Shown here piece after piece: positions 36,001 through 43,988 of a stretch of 64,000 bases of DNA. Position numbers and translations under genes: made by a program. This stretch comes from Aquimarina sp. BL5 (GTDB lineage Bacteria; Bacteroidota; Bacteroidia; Flavobacteriales; Flavobacteriaceae), in assembly GCF_003443675.1 (NCBI RefSeq), contig NZ_CP031963.1, forward strand, positions 5,120,501 to 5,184,500, in the 5' to 3' direction. Every line of letters starts with the position of its first letter. Positions within the stretch are counted from its first letter, which is position 1. The notes beneath the pieces are model-generated. The model did not search any database, was not told the DNA's origin, and was given only the letters and a program-made list of their open reading frames with translations.

Positions 36001-36391
36001 CGGTAATTGTATCGTTTTTAGCAAATCTTTTAGCAGTTTCTTTTATTACTGCAAAAGCTTGTGGTAGGAGTTCATTTAATGCTTTCTCTGTGATTTCATA
36101 AGCATCTTTCTTTAGCTTGTCTATCTCCGCGTAGATATCTTCTTTCCTATCGATATCCTCGGTTGCATCAGCTTCTTCACTAAGTGCATCAATTTTAGCA
36201 TTGATATCCGCACGGGCTTCATTGATAAAGTTTTTAAACTCTAATGTTTTATCACGTAGTTCGTTATCAGAAAGTGCGGCAATAGCTTGTTCTTGCTTTT
36301 TGATCAATTCAACCTTTGGTTGGATTTCTTTTATATCTTTTTTGGATTTATCTCCAACAAATACTTTTAATACAGAATCTAAAACTCCCAT
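33035..36391 (-). CDS. secA: SecA preprotein translocase ATPase
   Basis: 1118 residues, long for SecA because of the insertions usual in Bacteroidota. Walker A [29 protein letters not shown], the preprotein-crosslinking region ([21 protein letters not shown]) and the second nucleotide-binding half ([26 protein letters not shown]) are all present. The C-terminus lacks the Cys/His zinc tail of proteobacterial SecA and ends [12 protein letters not shown]-like ([11 protein letters not shown] ... WVLVNE). It drives Sec export, the first step for every T9SS cargo seen here. Monocistronic. Confidence 0.97.
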   Translation of the reverse strand: [1118 protein letters not shown]

Positions 36392-36571
36392 GGTTTATGG
36401 TTATGTGTTTTTTATGAGATTTATTTTAAAACGAAACTAACTTATTGATCCTTTGAAGGTTTTTAAGTTAAACTCCAATTCTTGGAATATAGTGTAATCT
36501 CAACGCCTCAAAGGCAATATTATACAATGCTTAACAGGCTATATAATAGCTTGAAAAAGTGGCGTAATTTA

Positions 36572-36602
36572 CGCAAAAAAAAAGCCTCTTGCGAGACTTT
36601 TA
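36572..36602 (-). terminator. Terminator of the DUF2795 gene
   Basis: On the minus strand AAAAGTCTC-GCAA-GAGGCTTTT (one G·U pair) is followed by a run of T, 20 bases after the DUF2795 stop. Confidence 0.8.
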
Positions 36603-36621
36603 ATACTATTTAAATATTTTT

Positions 36622-36843
36622 TTAATATTCATCCTCATTCCAAAGATAATCTTCGTCAGTAGGATAATCGGGCCATATCTCTTCTATAGAATCATACGAA
36701 TCTCCTTCATCTTCAATAGATTGTAGGTTTTCCACAACCTCTAGCGGTGCTCCCGTACGAATTGCATAGTCAATTAACTCATCTTTGGTTGCTGGCCAAG
36801 GTGCATCACTTAAATAAGATGCTAATTCTAAAGTCCAATACAT
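36622..36843 (-). CDS. DUF2795 small acidic protein
   Basis: 73 residues. MYWTLELASYLSDAPWPATK, ELIDYAIRTGAPLEVVENLQ and a very acidic tail (YPTDEDYLWNEDEY) match the DUF2795 family of Bacteroidota, which is conserved and cytoplasmic. Function unknown. Own terminator at 36572-36602. Confidence 0.87.
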   Translation of the reverse strand: MYWTLELASYLSDAPWPATKDELIDYAIRTGAPLEVVENLQSIEDEGDSYDSIEEIWPDYPTDEDYLWNEDEY

Positions 36844-36984
36844 ATGCTTACTGGTTTAATTTTTTTTGCAAAAATAATTTTTTAGTTTAAAAAGTCAAGT
36901 AAAAAATTAATTATTTAAACAATAATTATAAGAACGTGATTTTTCGGGTATTACCCTTAACTTATTTTCAGGCTTTAAAAAGTG

Positions 36985-37560
36985 TTAAGAATTTTTCTTA
37001 GGAATCCATTTTATTTCATCTGCCTGCAAATCGTTGGACAACTTTCGTGCCAGTACAAATAGGTAGTCAGATAGTCGGTTTAAGTACTGTAAAGTGGTGT
37101 CTTCAAAAGGTTCTAATTCATATAACGCAGTTGCTAAACGCTCGGCTCTTCTGCATACACAGCGGGCAATGTGACAGAATGACACTGTTTGATGTCCTCC
37201 AGGTAAGACAAAATGTGTCATCGGTGGTAAAGATTCATTCATTCGATCCATTTCAGTTTCCAAAAGTGTTATGTCTTCTGCAGAGATCGTTGGGATATTC
37301 AGTCGTTTTTGTCCACTTTTTAATATCGCCTTCTCAGGATCTGTCGCCAAGACTGCTCCTACAGTAAATAATTTATCCTGAATATTGATTAAGACTTTTT
37401 TACTTAACTCATCTATTCGTTGATCTCTAATCAATCCAATATGTGAGTTTAATTCATCTACAGTGCCGTAGCTATCAATGCGGATGTGATGTTTTGGAAC
37501 TCTGGTGCCGCCAAATAATGCCGTAGTACCTTTATCTCCTGTTTTTGTATATATCTTCAT
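36985..37560 (-). CDS. PduO-type cob(I)alamin adenosyltransferase
   Basis: 191 residues. The ATP-binding N-terminus TKTGDKGTTALFGGTR and the later SYGTVDELNSHIGL, RRAERLATALY and LNRLSDYLFVLAR are the PduO-type motifs. It transfers 5'-deoxyadenosine from ATP to cob(I)alamin, giving the cofactor used by methylmalonyl-CoA mutase; this links it functionally to MeaB at 19993. Its ATG lies inside the end of the small gene 37532-37678, so it is translationally coupled to two small membrane proteins. Confidence 0.94.
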   Translation of the reverse strand: MKIYTKTGDKGTTALFGGTRVPKHHIRIDSYGTVDELNSHIGLIRDQRIDELSKKVLINIQDKLFTVGAVLATDPEKAILKSGQKRLNIPTISAEDITLLETEMDRMNESLPPMTHFVLPGGHQTVSFCHIARCVCRRAERLATALYELEPFEDTTLQYLNRLSDYLFVLARKLSNDLQADEIKWIPKKNS

Positions 37561-37678
37561 CTGTGTTTTCTTGATCGTCTTTTTTATAATTCGAAATATC
37601 CTCTTTGGCTTTTTTTACATTTAGATAGACAAAGATTGCTCCAATGGGTATTGCAATCCATAACCAAGAGAAAGTCAT
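37532..37678 (-). CDS. 48-residue membrane protein
   Basis: MTFSWLWIAIPIGAIFVYLN forms one N-terminal membrane helix followed by a charged cytoplasmic tail (VKKAKEDISNYKKDD). Its ATG overlaps the stop of the upstream small gene (ATGA) and its last 29 bases overlap the adenosyltransferase start. Such tight packing supports a real gene. No family is recognised. Confidence 0.6.
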   Translation of the reverse strand: MTFSWLWIAIPIGAIFVYLNVKKAKEDISNYKKDDQENTDEDIYKNRR

Positions 37679-37839
37679 TTTTTCTTCTTTTTAAAATAAT
37701 TCTTTCTAAAGTCTCTCTTGTCCCTATTATACAATTTATTTTTGTTTCGTCCTGAATTCCATCGCACCAAAAAAAATAACAGTGCTATTCCTATAACAAC
37801 TAATACTAATTGGGTTTCTTCAGAAAGTGTATCAAACAT
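37675..37839 (-). CDS. 54-residue membrane protein, first gene of the ATR operon
   Basis: MFDTLSEETQ, one membrane helix (LVLVVIGIALLFFLV), then a strongly basic tail (RDKRDFRKNYFKKKKK). It ends with an ATGA overlap into the next small gene. The three genes on this strand (37839 to 36985) form an operon. Function unknown. Confidence 0.6.
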   Translation of the reverse strand: MFDTLSEETQLVLVVIGIALLFFLVRWNSGRNKNKLYNRDKRDFRKNYFKKKKK

Positions 37840-37861
37840 GATTTCTTCTTTTGTGGTAAAA

Positions 37862-37983
37862 GTAGTAAATAGTGGTGAGTATTTGAGTCTGTGAGTTAGT
37901 GAGTTGGAGAATGAATTGATGATTCGTTATATACTTCGATACTCCATTATTCAAATACTCAAATACTCACCACTATTTATTAC
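37862..37983. repeat. 122-bp imperfect palindrome upstream of recR
   Basis: Arms 37862-37888 and 37957-37983 form a 27-bp stem with one wobble; the inner 22 bases, beginning AAATAGTGGTGAG, are perfect. The 68-base loop is partly self-complementary. It fills the divergent gap between the ATR operon and recR and reaches into the recR -7 element. It resembles a small palindromic/MITE-like element or a long cruciform regulatory structure. Confidence 0.75.
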
Positions 37984-37988
37984 ATTTG
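37981..37988 (+). promoter_or_regulatory. -7 element of recR, probably leaderless
   Basis: TACATTTG fits TAnnTTTG and ends 7 bases before the ATG at 37996. The mRNA should start within a few bases of the start codon. Confidence 0.5.
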
Positions 37989-37995
37989 TGCCGCT

Positions 37996-38616
37996 ATGGA
38001 ATTTTCTTCAAAGTTATTAGAAAACGCGGTATATGAGATGTCACAGTTGCCAGGTATTGGTAAGCGAACGGCATTGCGATTGGTATTACATCTATTGAGA
38101 CAGCCAGAAACACAGACACAGCATTTAGTAAAAGCACTAGGCACTTTGAGAGAAGAGGTGAAGTTTTGCAAAAAATGTCATAGTATTAGTGATGTAGAAG
38201 TTTGCGATATTTGTAGTAATCCTAATAGAATTCAGGATATTATTTGTGTAGTGGAAGATATTAGAGATGTGATGGCGATAGAGAGTACAAGTCAATATCG
38301 AGGTTTATATCACGTCTTAGGAGGGAAAATAAGTCCAATGGATGGTATTGGACCTCATAATCTTAAAATCGATACACTGATAGAAAAGGTGAAATCTGGT
38401 GAAATAAAAGAGTTGATTTTTGCATTAAGCGCTACTATGGAAGGAGATACTACTAATTTTTATATATATAAACAATTAGAAGGAGTAGAGATAAAAGTAG
38501 CTACTATTGCCAGAGGAATTGGTGTAAATGACGAATTGGAGTATGCTGATGAGGTAACCTTAGGAAGAAGTATTATTAATAGAATTCCGTTTGAGAATGC
38601 CTTGAAGAATTCGTAA
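37996..38616 (+). CDS. recR: RecR recombination mediator
   Basis: 206 residues. Helix-hairpin-helix ([17 protein letters not shown]), four-Cys zinc finger ([16 protein letters not shown]) and Toprim domain ([15 protein letters not shown] ... [15 protein letters not shown]) in the standard order. With RecO it loads RecA onto SSB-coated DNA. The next gene starts 28 bases downstream in the same frame, so cotranscription is likely. Confidence 0.96.
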   Translation: MEFSSKLLENAVYEMSQLPGIGKRTALRLVLHLLRQPETQTQHLVKALGTLREEVKFCKKCHSISDVEVCDICSNPNRIQDIICVVEDIRDVMAIESTSQYRGLYHVLGGKISPMDGIGPHNLKIDTLIEKVKSGEIKELIFALSATMEGDTTNFYIYKQLEGVEIKVATIARGIGVNDELEYADEVTLGRSIINRIPFENALKNS

Positions 38617-38643
38617 TATGTATCACTCTTAAAACTTGATTTT

Positions 38644-39771
38644 CTGAAACTATCCGTCATCATTCTTAATTATAATGTACGTTACTTTTTAGAGCTATGT
38701 ATTCTTAGTGTTCAGAAGGCTGTAGCTAACTTAGAAGCAGAAATTATCGTAATTGATAATAACTCACCTGATGATAGTTGCGCAATGGTTAGAGAACGTT
38801 TTCCTGATAGTATATTGATTGAAAATAAGGAGAATGTTGGTTTTGCTAAAGCTAATAATCAAGGAGTTGCTATGGCTAAAGGAGAGTATATCTGTATTCT
38901 AAACCCAGATACTGTAGTTGCAGAAGATACGTTTAGCAAGATTATTGAGGCATCAGAAAAGTTGATTCATATGGGAATGCTTGGTCCTAGACTAATCGAC
39001 GGAACCGGTAATTTCTTACCAGAAAGTAAGCGTAATGTGCCGTCTCCGTTAACATCTTTTAAGAGATTATTTGGTATTAAGCTAGGCAAAGTGAAAAATT
39101 ATTACTCAGATCATATTCCTATTCACGGGATAGGTAATGTTGATATTCTTGTAGGGGCTTTTATTTTGGTAAAAAAAGAGAATTACAAATCAGTAGGAGG
39201 TTTTGACGAAGACTATTTTATGTATGGAGAGGATATTGACCTCTCTTATAAAATGAAAAAGAAGGGATTAGAAAACTATTACATTGGTACGATATCTGTG
39301 ATCCATTATAAAGGAGAGAGTACCGATCGTAATGCTGAGTATATCAAACGCTTTTATGGAGCAATGAGATTGTTTTATCAGAAACATTTTAAAAGCAACT
39401 GGCTCTTGGATTTTATTGTATCAGTTGGAATAAGACTTACATCTTTGATACAATCATTCAAAAATAATCATAAAGAAAAACGAGTGATTGATCAGTATTA
39501 TCTGGTTTCGGGAAACGAAGAATTAAAACGGAGACTTACCGATGCTTTACAGAAAGAGGTACAATTTATTTCTTTAGAATCCGCAGAGAATTTGGGATAT
39601 ACTAATAACGAACTTATCTTTGACAATGAGTTGCTAAGCTTTAATGAGATCATTAGCTCAATGCAGCGATTAAAGAAATCGAATATGACCTTTAAGATCA
39701 GACCTGTAGGATGTAATTTTATATTGGGAAGTGATTTTAGTGATGGAAAAGGTGAGGTGATTACTTTTTAA
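38644..39771 (+). CDS. GT2 glycosyltransferase, probable CTG start
   Basis: The first in-frame ATG is at 38785, but the frame is open upstream and encodes the obligatory GT2 N-terminus LKLSVIILNYNVRYF and IIVIDNNSPDD. CTG at 38644 stands exactly where MKLSVIILNYN would begin; no ATG, GTG or TTG is in frame between the recR stop and there. The GT-A domain includes FAKANNQGV, LNPDT and GGFDEDYFMYGEDIDL; it resembles rhamnosyl-type transferases. A C-terminal ~110-residue extension (NQYYLVSGNEEL-like) is unassigned. Likely cell-surface polysaccharide synthesis. Confidence 0.83.
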   Translation: MKLSVIILNYNVRYFLELCILSVQKAVANLEAEIIVIDNNSPDDSCAMVRERFPDSILIENKENVGFAKANNQGVAMAKGEYICILNPDTVVAEDTFSKIIEASEKLIHMGMLGPRLIDGTGNFLPESKRNVPSPLTSFKRLFGIKLGKVKNYYSDHIPIHGIGNVDILVGAFILVKKENYKSVGGFDEDYFMYGEDIDLSYKMKKKGLENYYIGTISVIHYKGESTDRNAEYIKRFYGAMRLFYQKHFKSNWLLDFIVSVGIRLTSLIQSFKNNHKEKRVIDQYYLVSGNEELKRRLTDALQKEVQFISLESAENLGYTNNELIFDNELLSFNEIISSMQRLKKSNMTFKIRPVGCNFILGSDFSDGKGEVITF

Positions 39772-39861
39772 AGAAACTTTAATAAAGAAAAATTAATTTA
39801 AGATCTTTACTTTTATTAATTTCGCAAAAAATATAACTAATAAATACCTTTGATTAAGAAT

Positions 39862-41202
39862 ATGGCAAAATTTGAGCTTAAACTTCCAAAGATGGGTGAA
39901 AGTGTTGCAGAAGCAACAATAACAACTTGGTTAAAAGAAGTTGGAGAAACTATCGAGATGGACGATGCAGTATTAGAAATTGCTACGGACAAGGTAGATA
40001 GTGAAGTTCCTTGTGAAGTAGAAGGTGTATTGGTCGAAAAACTTTTTGAAGTTGATGATGTTGTAAAAGTTGGTCAGACGATCGCTATTATAGAAACAGA
40101 AGGAGAAAACCCTGTAGGAACTGCAATAGAAGAAAGTGATGTAGTAGCTTCAGTTCCTGAAGCAGCAGCAGTAATTGAAAACGATATGGCTACGGTAACA
40201 GAAACCGTGACTACCAAAGCAGATTTCTCAGAAACTTCTAAGTTTTATTCTCCATTAGTAAAAAATATCGCTGCTGCAGAAGGAATTTCTGTTGCAGAAC
40301 TAGAAAATATATCCGGAACAGGAAAAGATGGTAGAGTTACCAAAAATGATATCCTACAATTTGTAGAAGACCGCAAAACTGGTAAAACTACGGTAACTCC
40401 TGTTGCGCCAGCGGTGACAGAACAAAAAGCAGCTCCTAAAACTGCTATTAAGAAAACAGAAGCTCCAAAAGCCGCGCCTGTAGTTGCATCGGGAGAAGAT
40501 GAGATTATAGAAATGACTAGGATGGGTAAACTTATTGCTCATCATATGGTAGAATCTGTACAAACTTCCGCTCACGTACAATCGTTTATCGAAGCAGATG
40601 TGACCAATATCTGGAACTGGAGAAAGAAGGTAAAAGGAGATTTCATGAAGAGAGAAGGAGAGAACCTAACATTTACTCCGATATTTATGGAAGCTGTGGC
40701 AAAAGCCATCAGAGATTTCCCAATGATCAATATCTCTGTATCTGGTGACACTATTATCAAAAAGAAAAATATTAATCTTGGTATGGCTGCGGCATTAGCA
40801 GATGGTAATCTAATTGTACCGGTAATCAAAAATGCAGATCAGTTAAATTTGGTTGGGATGACCAAAGCGGTAAATGATTTGGCAAACCGAGCACGTAACA
40901 ATGCATTAAAACCTGATGATATCCAAGGAGGAACGTATACCGTGACTAATGTAGGAACGTTTGGAAGTATTATGGGGACACCAATTATCAATCAGCCACA
41001 AGTAGCGATTTTAGCATTAGGAGCGATCCGTAAAGTGCCAGCAGTCATCGAAACACCAGATGGAGATTTTATAGGTATCCGTTATAAAATGTTCTTATCA
41101 CACTCTTATGATCACAGAGTAGTAAACGGAGCATTAGGAGGGCAGTTTGTACAACGTGTAAAAGACTACCTAGAAGCTTTTGATGTAAATAGAGAGTTTT
41201 AA
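39862..41202 (+). CDS. 2-oxoacid dehydrogenase E2 (dihydrolipoamide acyltransferase)
   Basis: About 446 residues from the ATG at 39862; a TTG four codons upstream is less likely. Lipoyl domain (residues ~1-78; lipoylated Lys in IATDKVDSEVP), Ala/Glu-rich linker, peripheral-subunit binding domain (SPLVKNIAAAEGISVAELE ... GRVTKNDIL), linker, then the catalytic CAT domain. The active-site block is HSYDHRVVNGALGG, with Asn where HxxxDG normally has Asp. E1 and E3 are not in the window, so branched-chain versus other specificity is unresolved. A decayed copy of the last ~300 bases lies at 44048. Confidence 0.93.
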   Translation: MAKFELKLPKMGESVAEATITTWLKEVGETIEMDDAVLEIATDKVDSEVPCEVEGVLVEKLFEVDDVVKVGQTIAIIETEGENPVGTAIEESDVVASVPEAAAVIENDMATVTETVTTKADFSETSKFYSPLVKNIAAAEGISVAELENISGTGKDGRVTKNDILQFVEDRKTGKTTVTPVAPAVTEQKAAPKTAIKKTEAPKAAPVVASGEDEIIEMTRMGKLIAHHMVESVQTSAHVQSFIEADVTNIWNWRKKVKGDFMKREGENLTFTPIFMEAVAKAIRDFPMINISVSGDTIIKKKNINLGMAAALADGNLIVPVIKNADQLNLVGMTKAVNDLANRARNNALKPDDIQGGTYTVTNVGTFGSIMGTPIINQPQVAILALGAIRKVPAVIETPDGDFIGIRYKMFLSHSYDHRVVNGALGGQFVQRVKDYLEAFDVNREF

Positions 41203-41216
41203 AATTTATACTAAGC

Positions 41217-41240
41217 TGTCACACTGAGCTTGTCGAAGTG
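41217..41240. repeat. REP-like extragenic repeat unit
   Basis: TGTCACACTGAGCTTGTCGA followed by AGTG, immediately after the E2 stop. I recognise this as a widespread extragenic palindromic-type motif in bacterial genomes. Only one copy is in the window. Confidence 0.45.
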
Positions 41241-41271
41241 TTGTCGAACTGCAAAATTGAATAATATAGAT

Positions 41272-41304
41272 GAAACCATGACTGATAAAGTCGTGGTTTT
41301 TTTA
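41272..41304 (+). terminator. Terminator after E2 gene
   Basis: AAACCATGACT-GATAA-AGTCGTGGTTT with one mismatch, followed by a T run. Confidence 0.8.
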
Positions 41305-41538
41305 TTTAAAACCACCCGTTTGAGGTAGGAGAATTTATTGGATATTCAATTATTTTTGATGTGTTATTGCTTTTGTGAATAGCAAGTAAGCATTTTTTTT
41401 ATTAATGTAGAATGCTTTTCGGAATGAAATTATTGGATGATATTAATTAAAATTGAAAGCGGAGGTAACATTTTGTATGATTTTGATACTAATATTAAAC
41501 GATAATAAATAATAGCGTAATATCCAGAAAAAATAAAT
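41305..41538. other. Left part of the islet, no gene
   Basis: AT-rich intergenic DNA between the E2 terminator and the lipoprotein gene; with the repeat and terminator it completes a gap of 336 bases. No frame or clear promoter seen. Confidence 0.4.
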
Positions 41539-42552
41539 ATGGATTATATGAGAAAAATAATAAAGCTTACTTTTTTAACAATCTTACTATGTTTTATTGG
41601 GTGTTCATCTGATGAGGATGGAGTAAATATTCAGCAAAAAGTTTTAAAAGCAGATGTAAACGGTGTTACTATGGATTTTGGAGATACCTCAGATGAAATA
41701 ACCTTTGCTACTGCAACGCTTTGGGATAATAAAAGATTAAATATAAGGGGGCAGGGAGATAATACTAGTTTGATATTGACTATTGGAGAATCGTTTCTGG
41801 AAGATAGAGTTCAAGAGGGTACATATAAAATCGGAACAGTGCAAGATAATTTAGAAACGAACATTTTCTATTTAGATATAAATGATACAAACTCTGGTAA
41901 TGGTCCTTATTATTTGGATATTTATGGTTGTAATGTTTTAAGTAATAGTCTGATAGGTGAAATTAATATTTCAAGATTAGATACAGAAAATAAAATTGTC
42001 TCAGGAACCTTTAATGGAGTCTTGTTTAGGTGGATTGATATAACTACAGGAGAGTTGAAAAATGTTGAGTTAAATAATGGTGTCTTTTCGATTCCATATA
42101 TAGATGAAAGTGAAGACCTTAATGCCGACAGGAATTTGATATCAGCGCGAATTAATGGATATCGTTTTGTGTCTGATGATCCAGGTTCTCCTGAATCTGT
42201 TCGGTCAATATCTTCTGGGGTAGATAAAATCAGAATTAATGGATATGACAATAACTTTGGACGAATAAATATATCTGTACTTTCTAGTGTAGAATCGGGA
42301 AATGATTATTTATATAGACCAGATGGAAGCTTTGAATCTTTAGGAGTGCATTTTCAGAATAGAATTAATATTCCCGAAGGTTTGCTGTCCAATAACCCTA
42401 ATCAGTCTAATGATTCTTATATTTCTATAATTAATCACGATAAGGATGCTAATATTATTGAAGGAAATTTTTATATAGAGAACTCTGAAATTGAAGGAAG
42501 AACAATTGTTGATGGATATTTTAAGGTAAATTATGTTGACTCAGTGGATTAA
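41539..42552 (+). CDS. Lipoprotein, DUF6252-like
   Basis: 337 residues with a lipoprotein signal peptide (IIKLTFLTILLCFIGCSS; Cys at the lipobox). The start is at 41539 or the second ATG at 41548. Two tandem beta-rich halves, each opening with a VNG/INGY block (LKADVNGVTMDFGD; ISARINGYRFVSDD) and each ending in a GTFNG/GNFYI type strand. This resembles the DUF6252 layout of Bacteroidota surface lipoproteins. Function unknown. First gene of the islet bounded by the duplicated E2 end. Confidence 0.75.
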   Translation: MDYMRKIIKLTFLTILLCFIGCSSDEDGVNIQQKVLKADVNGVTMDFGDTSDEITFATATLWDNKRLNIRGQGDNTSLILTIGESFLEDRVQEGTYKIGTVQDNLETNIFYLDINDTNSGNGPYYLDIYGCNVLSNSLIGEINISRLDTENKIVSGTFNGVLFRWIDITTGELKNVELNNGVFSIPYIDESEDLNADRNLISARINGYRFVSDDPGSPESVRSISSGVDKIRINGYDNNFGRINISVLSSVESGNDYLYRPDGSFESLGVHFQNRINIPEGLLSNNPNQSNDSYISIINHDKDANIIEGNFYIENSEIEGRTIVDGYFKVNYVDSVD

Positions 42553-42644
42553 TGATTACTAATTTTTTATTAGAAATTTCAAAACAGGGATAAAATATCT
42601 TAGAAAATAATGAAAATTTAGATCTAATAATTGTAAGCAGATCA

Positions 42645-42670
42645 CTACAATAGCAATCGTAGTTTTTTAT
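42645..42670 (+). terminator. Weak terminator after lipoprotein gene
   Basis: ACTACAAT-AGCA-ATCGTAGT-type hairpin with one mismatch followed by six T, about 95 bases after the stop. Confidence 0.45.
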
Positions 42671-42739
42671 TAGAGGACATCATAGTTTCTTTAAAAGTAA
42701 ATAAATATGTAGCGGCAGAATGAAACGTTTATTATGAGT

Positions 42740-42755
42740 TTGTAAACGTTTACAA
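42740..42755. promoter_or_regulatory. LacI-type operator-like perfect palindrome
   Basis: TTGTAAACGTTTACAA is a perfect 16-base dyad whose core TGTAAACGTTTACA is the classical operator of LacI/GalR-family regulators (and the cre consensus). It lies about 80 bases upstream of the orphan gene at 42833. No LacI-family gene is present in the window. Confidence 0.5.
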
Positions 42756-42832
42756 TTGTATATATAGTTGAAATTTGCACGATATTACGTATATAAATAG
42801 TTAAGTAACATTTAAAAAAGACGGATATGTGA

Positions 42833-43330
42833 ATGACCCAAGTAGCTTTTTTTAAGAAAGCTGATTTACCAAGCAAAATGGAAATAGAGATAGCTATTCT
42901 TGAACTCGGATATGAATTTGAAATTCTTGATGATTTTGAAAATTTTTATGGAATTGACGGACTTGAATGTAAATTAAATGGAGAAAAAACTTTTTTTGAA
43001 ACTTATTTTGAAAAACCGAGAGAAGTAACAAATGATTTTGACTTTATCAAAAAGGATTTGACGGACCAAGATACTGTTGTTTCTTTTATTTGTGGAGCAG
43101 ACTTTGCAGCTGGTGCATCGATTGGACTTATTTCTATTGCTTTAATTGACAAGTGTAATGCACTTATTTATTGTTTAGACAATGAAAAGGCTTGCACAAA
43201 AGAAATGTTGTTGGCTGATACACTTGAATTTATCGAAGAACTGGAAAAACAAAAAAAAGTACACAGGACAAAATCAAAACACGAAAACAAAAGCTCAACC
43301 ACAGAAAAAAGGGTTTTTGAACAAAATTAA
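42833..43330 (+). CDS. Orphan protein of the islet
   Basis: 165 residues, soluble, no signal peptide. N-terminal alpha/beta (KMEIEIAILELGYEFEILDD), a small Gly/Ala segment (FICGADFAAGASIGLISIAL) and a Lys/Ser-rich tail (KVHRTKSKHENKSSTTEK). Size and isolation recall immunity or cassette genes, but no family is recognised. Preceded by ATG-TGA-ATG, so a short upstream start codon is immediately closed. Confidence 0.65.
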   Translation: MTQVAFFKKADLPSKMEIEIAILELGYEFEILDDFENFYGIDGLECKLNGEKTFFETYFEKPREVTNDFDFIKKDLTDQDTVVSFICGADFAAGASIGLISIALIDKCNALIYCLDNEKACTKEMLLADTLEFIEELEKQKKVHRTKSKHENKSSTTEKRVFEQN

Positions 43331-43476
43331 AAATCTATTTAAATAAGAATGTTGGGTAATAATAGATGTAATTAATACAGGTTTTGTGTTTAATCCAAGG
43401 TTTAGTGTGCTTTTATAAAATCTGCAAAATCTGTTTATTTTAACTTTAAAAGAAAAACTTAAAACAAAATAGAAAT

Positions 43477-43980
43477 ATGGGAATGATTGGGAATGTTATC
43501 AGAGTATCTCAAGAAGAGTTAAATGCCTTTTTGAAAAACTCAGAAACTTTGGAAAATAAAATTTATGAAGATGATAGTTATGAAGCCGAATGGTTTCTCG
43601 ATTTGGATAAATCTTGGGACGGAATTAATTATATTCTGACTGGAGAAATAATTGGAGGGCTTGAAAGTGAGCCTAATAAATTACAAAGAGCTCTTTTTAG
43701 TTTTCAAATTATTGATGAAGAGCAAGATCTTGGATATGGTCCCGCTCAGTATCTAAATTCGAATCAAGTGAAAGAAACATATTCTGAATTAGAAAAAATG
43801 ACAGATAAAGTTTTGAAAAGTAAAATCAATGGTTCCGAAATGAATGAAATTGGTATTTATCCTGAAATTTGGACGGAATCAGAATCTCACGAATTTCTAA
43901 TTGACAGTTTTAAAGAACTCAAAGAGTTTTATAAAAAAGCATCTGAAAATAACGAAGCAATAATCACATATTTGAATTAA
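43477..43980 (+). CDS. DUF1877 (YfbM-like) protein
   Basis: 167 residues. MGMIGNVIRVSQEELNAFL, AEWFLDLDKSWDGINYILTG and the GYGPAQYLNSNQVKE block match the DUF1877/YfbM family. Cytoplasmic, function unknown; often found in accessory regions next to polymorphic-toxin genes (family knowledge). An attC-like hairpin follows directly after the stop. Confidence 0.85.
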   Translation: MGMIGNVIRVSQEELNAFLKNSETLENKIYEDDSYEAEWFLDLDKSWDGINYILTGEIIGGLESEPNKLQRALFSFQIIDEEQDLGYGPAQYLNSNQVKETYSELEKMTDKVLKSKINGSEMNEIGIYPEIWTESESHEFLIDSFKELKEFYKKASENNEAIITYLN

Positions 43981-43988
43981 AAACTATT

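Noticed and set aside
42691..42876. Minus-strand frame across the palindrome and orphan gene start
   Set aside because: Overlaps the start of the orphan gene and a regulatory dyad; no recognisable features.
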